DNA of 7,852 nt. Source: Sphingobacteriales bacterium (lineage in GTDB: Bacteria; Bacteroidota; Bacteroidia; Chitinophagales; Chitinophagaceae). The translations under genes were made by a program, and so were the position numbers. The stretch is from NCBI GenBank assembly GCA_004294195.1, contig REAQ01000203.1, positions 1 through 7,852 on the forward strand, read 5' to 3'. Positions within the stretch are counted from its first letter, which is position 1. Each line of letters begins with the position of its first letter. Shown piece after piece: positions 1 through 5,369 of the stretch. The notes under the pieces were generated by a model. It was not told the DNA's origin, did not search any database, and saw only the letters and a program-made list of their open reading frames with translations.

Positions 1-268
1 TTGCTTTGCATATCAGTAGAAGGTGTTCCTGTTGAATGATCCGTGGGAAAAATTCCGTTAAGGCATAGGCCATCCATTCTTTAGTTGTATAGCCCGAAAT
101 GTTTTCTACTTGTGAGCCAAGGTATAGGAATTTATTCCCAGGAACTGAAAACAGATAAGGCAGGCATCGGCCAAAACAATAACTAGGCGGAAACTTGAGG
201 ATTAGGTTTTCCACCTCTTTGTCTGAGAGTTCCAGAATTTGTTCATTCTGGTCCAAACAAGACATCAT
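1..268 (-). CDS. PAS-like domain protein, amino-terminal part (runs off the left edge)
   Basis: The minus strand is open from the ATG at 268 to the window edge without a stop, giving 89 codons; the carboxy end lies outside. After about 25 polar residues comes a stretch with PAS-fold character: PYLFSVPGNKFLYLGSQVEN followed by ISGYTTKEW and an acidic/aromatic helix. This matches the usual PAS pattern of a strand, then 'Y-x-S-x-x-V-x-x-I-x-G-Y-x-x-x-E'. In Bacteroidota such a domain at the start of a protein is often joined to a LuxR-type helix-turn-helix or a histidine kinase; which one applies cannot be seen, so the output domain is unknown. The start is uncertain: ATG codons at 268 and 265 have no clear ribosome site, and an in-frame GTG at 301 would add 11 residues. 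A perfect dyad lies at 305-322, just upstream. Reality of the gene is likely; the PAS call is moderate. Confidence 0.6.
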   Translation of the reverse strand, partial: MMSCLDQNEQILELSDKEVENLILKFPPSYCFGRCLPYLFSVPGNKFLYLGSQVENISGYTTKEWMAYALTEFFPRIIQQEHLLLICKA

Positions 269-304
269 TTCGGTAATCAGAACTCTAATGCGTTTCTTCA
301 CTAA

Positions 305-322
305 TCAGGTATAACTACCTGA
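305..322. promoter_or_regulatory. Perfect 7-bp inverted repeat upstream of the PAS-like gene
   Basis: TCAGGTA and TACCTGA are separated by 4 nt (TAAC), making an 18-bp operator-like dyad. It lies 37 bp upstream of the ATG at 268 (4 bp upstream of the alternative GTG at 301). There is no U-tract, so it is not a terminator. A binding site for a dimeric regulator, perhaps the gene's own product, is a guess from position and symmetry only. The stretch 323-390 holds nothing else recognisable. Confidence 0.3.
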
Positions 323-390
323 AATTAAACAAATTTTCAATATGAGCCTCTCCACATTGCCGCATTCTCAAATTGCCCACTTGGCTAACT

Positions 391-422
391 AAAAAAAAGC
401 CATTCCGTAGAAACGGAACGGC
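391..422 (-). terminator. Rho-independent terminator of the small lipoprotein gene
   Basis: Read on the minus strand, GCCGTTCCG pairs with CGGAATGGC. This is nine pairs, one of them a G-U wobble, plus a closing T-A pair around a 4-nt loop, directly followed by eight T (391-398). The stem starts 29 nt after the stop codon of the lipoprotein gene at 452-661. The wobble pair and the T-run fit minus-strand use; on the plus strand the same position is an A-C mismatch and the tract is A. Confidence 0.9.
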
Positions 423-451
423 CTCAACGATTGCTTGCCATATAAAAAGTC

Positions 452-661
452 TTACTTCTTCAGGGAGTCAACTACAGCTTTAACTGTAGAGTCAGCCTTA
501 GCAGCAGTAGAATCCATAGCAGATTTAGCTGAATCTACAACAGCAGATACTGTTGAGTCAACTGTAGCTACTGTAGAATCTACTTTAGCTTCTGCTGATT
601 CAGTAGAACCGCCGCAAGAGGCGAGGGCTGCGATAGCCAGGATTGCAAATACCTTTTTCAT
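452..661 (-). CDS. Small lipoprotein with a repeated Asp-Ser amphipathic helix
   Basis: A 69-residue protein. Residues 1-15 form a lipoprotein signal peptide (MKKVFAILAIAALAS) with the lipobox LASC, so Cys16 should be lipidated and the mature protein be a 54-residue membrane-anchored peptide. The mature part is almost only Ala, Val, Ser, Thr, Asp and Lys, with Asp-Ser at residues 28, 35, 43, 50, 57 and 65. Spacing 7-8-7-7-8 makes a 22-residue period (three 22/3-residue turns), like the 11/22-mer repeats of apolipoprotein-type or LEA-like amphipathic helices. No function is known to me. It has its own terminator (391-422), so it is a single-gene unit. Upstream, TACCTTTT (713-720, minus strand) misses the TAnnTTTG -7 box by one base. 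There is no normal Shine-Dalgarno spacing (AAGGA touches the ATG). The overlapping plus-strand frame is its mirror. Confidence 0.85.
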   Translation of the reverse strand: MKKVFAILAIAALASCGGSTESAEAKVDSTVATVDSTVSAVVDSAKSAMDSTAAKADSTVKAVVDSLKK

Positions 662-807
662 TCCTTGAAATTTTTTGTGTTGATGTATTGAACATTAATA
701 CGCTACGGGGTAAAAAGGTAACCTGTCTTTTTTAAAATTATTTTTTCGTTGTTTTGGGGGGTATTTTGGGTTACAAAACCGCAGGTTTGCGTATTAATAA
801 CGGTCAG

Positions 808-1325
808 GTGAGCAATTATTACAAAGAAGCTGAGCTACTAAAAAGGCTGGGAAATAACGAGAAAGCAGCGATCGAGGCCATATATAAGGATAATTATCGG
901 CTGATTCAGCAGTTGGTTGTCAATAATAATGGGTCTGAGGACGATGCAAGGGATATTTTTCAGGAGGCATTGATTGTATTGTACCAAAAGGCTCAGGATG
1001 AGACTTTTGAACTCAATTGCCAGATCAAGACCTATATCTATTCTATTTGCAGGAGGCTCTGGTTGAAGCGGTTACAGCAAAACCGCCGTTTTGAGACCCC
1101 GGTAGACAATTTTGAAGAGATGGTACCGGTTGAGGAAGTGCTTTGGGAAAGATTGGCGAACCATGTAAGAGTCTGTTAGAAGCTTTTTACATACATAATA
1201 AGAATATGGCAGAGATATCCTCGTTTTTTGGATATACGAATGCCGATAACGCCAAGAATCAGAAGTATAAATGCCTCATGCGGCTGAAGAAACTATTCTT
1301 TGCTCAATATAAAAACGGTAATTAA
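808..1325 (+). pseudogene. ECF-type RNA polymerase sigma-70 factor, frame broken near 1131-1156
   Basis: Two frames together spell one ECF sigma factor. The first frame (stop at 1177-1179) carries region 2, with SEDDARDIFQEALIVLYQKA and then TYIYSICRRLWLKRLQQNRR (DNA melting and core binding). The second frame, one base back and open from about 1134 to 1325, carries region 4: LGKIGEPCKSLLEAF, then the helix-turn-helix with FGYTNADNAKNQKYK and CLMRLKKLFF. No single frame contains both. The join could be a one-base loss at the GG of 1155-1156, which would give WERLGEPCK. It could also be a larger deletion: from memory, relatives have a 15-20 residue acidic linker between the VPVEE and LGEPC segments that is missing here. 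The start is taken as GTG 808, about 10 residues before the first conserved helix; TTG 754 in the same frame would add 18 residues. It may be a true pseudogene, a sequencing error, or less likely recoded. It is followed after 3 nt by its probable partner at 1329. Confidence 0.75.
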
Positions 1326-1328
1326 TCA

Positions 1329-2429
1329 ATGGACCAGATCGCTTTACTTGATGCTACGGAGCGCTACCTGAGGGGTGAGATGAATGATCAGGAGAAGCTG
1401 ATGTTCGAAGAACTCCGCCAAACCAATCCAGAAGTGGATCAGTTTGTGGTGGAACATCTGTTTTTCATGGGTCAGCTTGACCGCTATGCGGACCTTAAGT
1501 TGTACCGCGCTAACATTTATGATGTACACCATACCCTGAAGGAAACCGGTGATATCACAGAGATGAAGCCCGTTGAACAGGCTTCTGTGATCCAGATGTG
1601 GAACAAATACCGCCGTACCATCGCGGTAGCGGCCTCTATCGCCCTCATTACTACCCTGATGATCGGGTCAATGTTCTACTTCCTGAGTCCGAAACCTACC
1701 AAGGAAATTGAGGCCCTCAGGAAGCAGGTGAATGACCTGAGCATTAAAACCAACACCCAGAGTGCACAGATCAATGCGGTAAAAGATAAAGTTGATCCAA
1801 AGACTACTGTTAGCTTCAGTGGAACCAGTTTCGCCATTGATCCTCGTGGGTACCTGCTTACTTCTGCGCACGTAGTGGCCAACGCTGCAAAGGTTTATGT
1901 GCAGAATAAAGATGGTATTGATTACAGGGCTAAAGTAATTTATACAGACAAGTCCAAAGACCTGGCTGTTTTGAAAATAGAAGACGAGGACTTCAAAAAC
2001 CTCGGATCCCTACCCTATGCTTTCCGTAAATCTAATGCAGAACTGGCCGAGCCAGTATTTACGCTGGGCTTCCCTAAGAACGAGATCGTTTACGGTGAAG
2101 GCTATCTCAGTGCCCTTACCGGTATGAAAGGTGATACCATGGCCAGCCAGATCACCATCTCCGCTAACCCCGGAAACTCCGGTGGTCCGGTGCTCAACAA
2201 AAATGGTGAGTTGATCGGTATCCTCAATGCCCGCCAGACTTCAGCTGAAGGTGTAGTGTTCGCTATTAAATCGAAATACATCCTTGAGACACTCGAAGAG
2301 TTGAAAAAAATAGATACGGGCGTTGCTTCTCTGAAAGTTCCAACCACCTCTGCACTTCGTGGTCTTGATCGCTCCAAGCAGGTTGAGAAGATGAGGGAGT
2401 GTGTGTATATGGTGAAAGTTGTGATGTGA
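1329..2429 (+). CDS. Membrane protein: anti-sigma-like domain fused to a periplasmic trypsin-fold serine protease
   Basis: A 366-residue protein in three parts. Residues 5-75 look like the helical cytoplasmic domain of anti-sigma factors (ERYLRGEMNDQEKLMFEELR, then a 'TNPEVDQFVVEH' segment). Residues 97-119 are a transmembrane helix preceded by KYRR, which puts the amino end in the cytoplasm. Residues 124-153 are a likely coiled coil. Residues 160-325 are an S1C (HtrA/DegS-like) protease domain with a full triad: His181 in TSAHVV, Asp211 in SKDLAVLKI and Ser284 in NPGNSGGPV. No PDZ domain follows; the tail ends in a short conserved-looking segment (ECVYMVKV). The gene begins 3 nt after the sigma factor's stop, so translation is probably coupled. 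The inferred role is to hold the sigma factor at the membrane and link its release to an envelope signal, with the protease cleaving itself or another envelope protein. The protease call is firm; the anti-sigma role is inference. Confidence 0.85.
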   Translation: MDQIALLDATERYLRGEMNDQEKLMFEELRQTNPEVDQFVVEHLFFMGQLDRYADLKLYRANIYDVHHTLKETGDITEMKPVEQASVIQMWNKYRRTIAVAASIALITTLMIGSMFYFLSPKPTKEIEALRKQVNDLSIKTNTQSAQINAVKDKVDPKTTVSFSGTSFAIDPRGYLLTSAHVVANAAKVYVQNKDGIDYRAKVIYTDKSKDLAVLKIEDEDFKNLGSLPYAFRKSNAELAEPVFTLGFPKNEIVYGEGYLSALTGMKGDTMASQITISANPGNSGGPVLNKNGELIGILNARQTSAEGVVFAIKSKYILETLEELKKIDTGVASLKVPTTSALRGLDRSKQVEKMRECVYMVKVVM

Positions 2430-2434
2430 TCAAG

Positions 2435-2567
2435 AACCAAAAACCAACAATTGGCAATTAATAATTGGCAATTAGCAATTGGCACTAGTATCTAGACTTT
2501 AGCATCTAAATACCAGTGCCAATTGTTATTTATTAATTGTCAATTGTCAATTGCCAGAGATTAGTTG
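2435..2567. repeat. Heptanucleotide array A: 19 units in one 7-nt phase
   Basis: Reading in steps of seven from 2435 gives 19 consecutive related heptamers without a single insertion or deletion. On the left side the unit is AATTGGC (2449, 2463, 2477) with variants AATTAAT and AATTAGC. The middle units are degenerate but keep CTAG, TTAG, CTAA or CCAG at 2485, 2492, 2499, 2506 and 2513. The right side has CCAATTG, TTAATTG and two TCAATTG units (2519, 2533, 2540, 2547). The two halves are roughly reverse complements. It fills the gap between the convergent protease and nucleotidyltransferase genes and runs into the 3' end of the latter. Confidence 0.8.
2476..2525 (-). other. Long hairpin inside array A, 3' of the nucleotidyltransferase
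   Basis: Bases 2476-2496 pair with 2505-2525 around an 8-nt loop; 19 of 21 positions are Watson-Crick. The two exceptions are A-C mismatches in plus-strand RNA but G-U wobbles in minus-strand RNA, so the minus-strand transcript forms an unbroken 21-bp stem. It starts 8 nt after the stop of the minus-strand gene. No U-tract follows in either direction, so a 3' stabilising or pausing hairpin fits better than a classical terminator. Confidence 0.55.
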
Positions 2568-3447
2568 GATACTGGTTTGCAGTTACTAGTTTATTAACCG
2601 CTTCTTTCACCGCCGGCGCATCCTCCTTATAAGTAACCCCAAACCAACTGGCGCTGGTTCCAATAACCCGTACTTCACCGCTTCCTGATTTAATGAAAGA
2701 ATCTGCTACTATAGGAATGAAGAATTCCGATTTAGGTACATTGATCTGCGCATCCAGGAACTCATTGAACAGCTTTTCACTATAGTCGAAAATACCCGGA
2801 GAGAAACACCAGAAGTTCATCGATACTTTAGAATCACTAGGGATCACATGTGGCTCCTGGTTATCGTCACACACCACCTGACCATCTTTTTGGTGGATGT
2901 TGAGTCGCTCCCGTACAGAAACCAAATTCTCCTCTTTATCCAGTTCACAAACCCCGCGGTTGACGGTTCCATGATCTGATAAGGTATTCAACAAATGGTA
3001 GCCAATGATGGACCAGGTGCTGTTGTTACAATCTGTAGTCAGGAACTGATAGGCTTTGTCAAACGCATCCTTGCCATAAAAATCATCGGCATTGATCACT
3101 GCAAAAGGCTCGTGAACGGCATCTTTTGCACACAACACAGCATGCGCGGTTCCCCAGGGCTTGGTGCGGTCCGCTGGGATCTGCCGGCCACCCAGAAAAG
3201 CATGAAGGTCCTGGTACACGTATGCCGTCTCTACTTTGCCTTTGAGCTTCGGCTCAAATATGTTCTTGAAATTTTCTGCAAACTCTTCCCGGATGATAAA
3301 AACTACCTTGCCGAAACCTGCCCTGATGGCGTCATAAATGGAATAGTCCATGATGGTTTCTCCGGAGGGCCCGAAGGATTCAATTTGTTTCATTCCCCCA
3401 TAACGGGATGCCATTCCGGCGGCAAGGATCAAAAGGGTTGGTTTCAT
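2533..3447 (-). CDS. Sugar-phosphate nucleotidyltransferase family protein
   Basis: A 304-residue protein with the nucleotidyltransferase (GT-A-like Rossmann) fold, expected to join a sugar 1-phosphate or similar alcohol phosphate to a nucleotide. Seen are the nucleotide-binding loop at residues 6-21 (LILAAGMASRYGGMKQ, the GxG-x-R/K type), SGETIMDYSIYDAI at 28-41, KPWGTAHAVL at 96-105, and the metal-binding AVINADDFYG at 116-125. The conserved carboxy part includes WFGVTYKEDAP (268-278). The substrate cannot be told; in Bacteroidota close relatives often sit beside a sugar or choline kinase-like gene, which is absent here. The last six residues (QLTIDN) and the stop codon are written by repeat array A; the family would be expected to end near YPTNLW. 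It is divergent from the PLP enzyme gene, with 41 bp between the start codons. Confidence 0.85.
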   Translation of the reverse strand: MKPTLLILAAGMASRYGGMKQIESFGPSGETIMDYSIYDAIRAGFGKVVFIIREEFAENFKNIFEPKLKGKVETAYVYQDLHAFLGGRQIPADRTKPWGTAHAVLCAKDAVHEPFAVINADDFYGKDAFDKAYQFLTTDCNNSTWSIIGYHLLNTLSDHGTVNRGVCELDKEENLVSVRERLNIHQKDGQVVCDDNQEPHVIPSDSKVSMNFWCFSPGIFDYSEKLFNEFLDAQINVPKSEFFIPIVADSFIKSGSGEVRVIGTSASWFGVTYKEDAPAVKEAVNKLVTANQYPTNLWQLTIDN

Positions 3448-3472
3448 TCGGCTCGATTTAATAATTTGACGG

Positions 3473-3480
3473 CAAATCTA
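3473..3480 (-). promoter_or_regulatory. Candidate -7 box for the nucleotidyltransferase gene
   Basis: On the minus strand TAGATTTG matches the Bacteroidota -7 consensus TAnnTTTG at all six fixed positions and lies 25 nt before the start codon at 3447. No TTG-type -33 element is seen at the usual distance. Its CAAAT (plus strand) forms a 5-bp dyad with ATTTG at 3464-3468, which itself sits in a near-match (one base short in the spacer) facing the PLP enzyme. The two divergent promoters may therefore overlap. Confidence 0.4.
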
Positions 3481-3488
3481 CTGCTTAA

Positions 3489-4412
3489 ATGCCTTTATCT
3501 CACTCCACAGATGCGTTGAATTGGTTTCACCTGCTTGCCCGGGAAAAGATTATTACCCAGAGCATACGGAGTTACATATGCGAACAAAACGAAATTTCCT
3601 GGGATATATTGAGAACGGACCTCATCCATCCGGTTTGTTCCGGCAATAAATTTTTCAAGCTGAGGTACTACCTCGAAGAAGCAATCTCCCATGGCCACAA
3701 GGCCGTGCACACGTACGGCGGGGCCTGGTCAAATCACATCGTGGCCACCGCCTTTGCCGCCCAAGCCTGTGGACTTCAAAGCACCGGCTATATCCGCGGC
3801 GAAGAACCTGCGAACTGGTCGCAGACCCTGCAAGACGCCCGCAGCTACGGTATGAACCTTGTCTTCCTCACCAGAGCCGAGTTTGATCAACAGGTCTCTT
3901 CCACCCTCCACCTTCCAACTTCCACCTTGATACCAATGGGAGGCTATGGCAAACCAGGCGCAAAAGGCGCCAGCGAGATCCTCCACTACGCAGCCCATCA
4001 AAACTATACCCACATCTTCTGCGCCGCCGGAACGGGGACGATGGCAGCCGGACTTTGCCAATCCGCCGGCAGTGCACAGGTCTGGGTGGTGAATGTGGTC
4101 GGAAATAATAACCCACTAACCAATAACTTATTGACCGCTATTCAGTCCCTCACCCCAAACGCTACCCCTACCATCCTAAACGCCAGTTTCGGTGGCTTCG
4201 CGAAATCCAGCCCGGCCCTCATCGATTTTATAAATCGGTTCTATCAACAAAATAGTATACCCACTGATTTCGTTTATACAGGCAGACTGATGTTCGCCAT
4301 TGAAGACCTATTGCACAAAAAAGTACTTCCTAAAGGCAGCCAGATCCTGGCTATCCATAGCGGCGGACTGCAAGGCAATAATTCTTTAAAATCTGGCTTA
4401 CTGGGTTTTTAA
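3489..4412 (+). CDS. PLP-dependent enzyme, ACC deaminase / D-cysteine desulfhydrase family
   Basis: A 307-residue fold-type II PLP enzyme. Seen are the cofactor-lysine motif SGNKFFKLRYYL (51-62; by comparison with ACC deaminase the Schiff-base lysine should be Lys57), the substrate-loop motif TYGGAWSNH (75-83), the phosphate-cradle loop AAGTGTMAAGL (179-189), and the carboxy motifs DFVYTGRLMFAIEDL (260-274) and IHSGGLQG (289-296). Members open 1-aminocyclopropane-1-carboxylate or remove sulfide and ammonia from D-cysteine; the sequence alone does not decide, and D-cysteine or another small amino acid is as likely as ACC. It should be cytoplasmic. Residues 137-147 (around SSTLHLPTSTL), between the middle helices and the conserved IPMGGYG loop, are written by a heptamer repeat (3896-3930). 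The start ATG at 3489 leaves about 40 residues before the first conserved segment, as in relatives. Catalytic motifs look intact. Confidence 0.85.
   Translation: MPLSHSTDALNWFHLLAREKIITQSIRSYICEQNEISWDILRTDLIHPVCSGNKFFKLRYYLEEAISHGHKAVHTYGGAWSNHIVATAFAAQACGLQSTGYIRGEEPANWSQTLQDARSYGMNLVFLTRAEFDQQVSSTLHLPTSTLIPMGGYGKPGAKGASEILHYAAHQNYTHIFCAAGTGTMAAGLCQSAGSAQVWVVNVVGNNNPLTNNLLTAIQSLTPNATPTILNASFGGFAKSSPALIDFINRFYQQNSIPTDFVYTGRLMFAIEDLLHKKVLPKGSQILAIHSGGLQGNNSLKSGLLGF
3896..3930. repeat. Heptanucleotide array B inside the PLP enzyme gene
   Basis: Five heptamers in phase from 3896: three strong ones at 3903-3923 (ACCCTCC, ACCTTCC and AACTTCC) flanked by CTCTTCC and ACCTTGA. On the minus strand the unit reads GGAAGTT/GGAAGGT, very close to the GGAAGTT phase of the lipB array. 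The reading frame passes through it without a stop and gives a Ser/Thr/Leu-rich loop just before the conserved IPMGGYG. Confidence 0.65.
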
Positions 4413-4426
4413 CCGGGCATAGCAAT

Positions 4427-4434
4427 TATATTTG
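4427..4434 (+). promoter_or_regulatory. Candidate -7 box for the secreted-protein gene
   Basis: TATATTTG matches the Bacteroidota consensus TAnnTTTG at all six fixed positions. It lies in the 50-bp gap after the PLP enzyme and 28 nt before the ATG at 4463, which would give a leader of about 20 nt. No clear -33 TTG is seen. Its presence suggests the secreted protein is not only read through from the upstream gene. Confidence 0.45.
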
Positions 4435-4462
4435 TTATCCCAGATGTTTACCAACGCTGTTT

Positions 4463-5329
4463 ATGCGCCATCCGCAAATGCTGAAACTTTTATTTTATAT
4501 AGCCCTGTTTAATGCATTGTGGATCAACGCGTTTAGTCAAGATACTTTGCCGAAAGTTTCAGTAAAACACAAGCAGGCAAAAGTGATTGTCAGCTGGGTA
4601 AATCCTTATTCCGATGTGGTGCTGATCAATATCCAGCGTTCCGCAGATTCCCTCAAAAATTTCAAGACCATCCTCAGTGTAGCCTATCCCGGAGGGCTCA
4701 CCAACGGATTTCTGGATAGCAAGGCTCCTGATCTAAAGCAGTTCTATCGCCTATACGTACAACGTGAAGGCGGTAAGTACTTTTTCACAGATCCAATAAA
4801 GCCAACACCGGATACCGCCAGGCCCAAACCAAAGACTACCCCGGCCGCAACCAAAACAACCGCTCCAAAAACGGCCACTTTACCACCGGTAGATCCCATC
4901 CCAACAGAACCGATCCAACCGCAAAACAGTTCGGGAGTCGACGAGTCTGATCCTCGCAATGCCAACTTTAAACCAGAGAAGAACAGTAGCCAGAAGGTTA
5001 AATTCTCCAATACCAAATCCGTGGGTAGCGACTCAAACAAGATCGCACAGGCCCCTGTAAAGGAGATGAAGCCTCCACCAGTCTATATTTTTGTGAACTC
5101 AATTGGACAAGTCATCATCATCACACCGGAAGACAAAAAGAACCTTTACACGGTCAAGTTTATTACCGAAAACAACGGGAACCCCGCACTAACCCTGGCC
5201 AAGATCAAGGACAGCCATATCACGCTCGACAAAACCAATTTTCATGCCGCCGGCTGGTACCGTTGCGAGATATATGAGAACGAGAAATACCGGAGCAATT
5301 TTAGGGTGTTTATTCCTAAAGACTTATAG
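4463..5329 (+). CDS. Secreted protein of unknown function with FN3-like and carboxy-terminal beta domains
   Basis: A 288-residue protein that I cannot name. Residues 1-25 are a signal peptide (hydrophobic core LKLLFYIALFNALW, likely cut after AFS before QD). Residues 30-111 alternate strands in a fibronectin type III-like way, with VKHKQAKVIVSWVNP at the start and FYRLYVQREGGKYFFTDPI at the end. Residues 112-205 are a disordered linker rich in Pro, Thr and Lys. Residues 206-288 form a compact beta domain: PPVYIFVNSIGQVIIITPED, YTVKFITENNG, then HAAGWYRCEIYEN and FRVFIPKDL. No Cys lipobox and no carboxy sorting domain are seen, so it is probably periplasmic or loosely exported. Similar two-domain secreted proteins seem common in Chitinophagaceae, but I know of no function. 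There is a second in-frame ATG at 4478; the first keeps a longer positively charged amino end. Confidence 0.8.
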   Translation: MRHPQMLKLLFYIALFNALWINAFSQDTLPKVSVKHKQAKVIVSWVNPYSDVVLINIQRSADSLKNFKTILSVAYPGGLTNGFLDSKAPDLKQFYRLYVQREGGKYFFTDPIKPTPDTARPKPKTTPAATKTTAPKTATLPPVDPIPTEPIQPQNSSGVDESDPRNANFKPEKNSSQKVKFSNTKSVGSDSNKIAQAPVKEMKPPPVYIFVNSIGQVIIITPEDKKNLYTVKFITENNGNPALTLAKIKDSHITLDKTNFHAAGWYRCEIYENEKYRSNFRVFIPKDL

Positions 5330-5332
5330 AGG

Positions 5333-5356
5333 AAAGGGAGAAGATAAAGGGAGAAG
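5333..5356. repeat. Short direct repeat between convergent genes
   Basis: AAAGGGAGAAG occurs twice, 13 bp apart, in the 40-bp gap between the secreted-protein gene and lipB. The period is 13, not 7, so it is not counted as one of the heptamer arrays. No terminator hairpin is visible in this gap. Confidence 0.4.
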
Positions 5357-5369
5357 TACGAAGCATGCC

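Noticed and set aside
435..668. Plus-strand frame opposite the small lipoprotein
   Set aside because: It is the mirror of a repetitive minus-strand gene that has a lipobox signal and a terminator on its own strand.
1145..1151. GGGAAAG, a possible -1 slippery heptamer in the sigma gene
   Set aside because: The heptamer's codon phase fits the downstream frame, not the upstream one that would have to slip, and no clear stimulatory hairpin was seen.
2476..2525. Classical bidirectional rho-independent terminator
   Set aside because: The stem is long and AT-rich and no T-run follows on either strand.
2435..2567. CRISPR-like array
   Set aside because: Units are 7 nt in direct contact without spacers; no cas genes are nearby.
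2995..3519. Plus-strand 174-residue frame opposite the nucleotidyltransferase
   Set aside because: Antisense to a clear conserved enzyme; no recognisable motifs of its own.
5333..5356. A sixth heptamer array in the gap before lipB
   Set aside because: The two AAAGGGAGAAG copies are 13 bp apart and do not hold a 7-nt phase.
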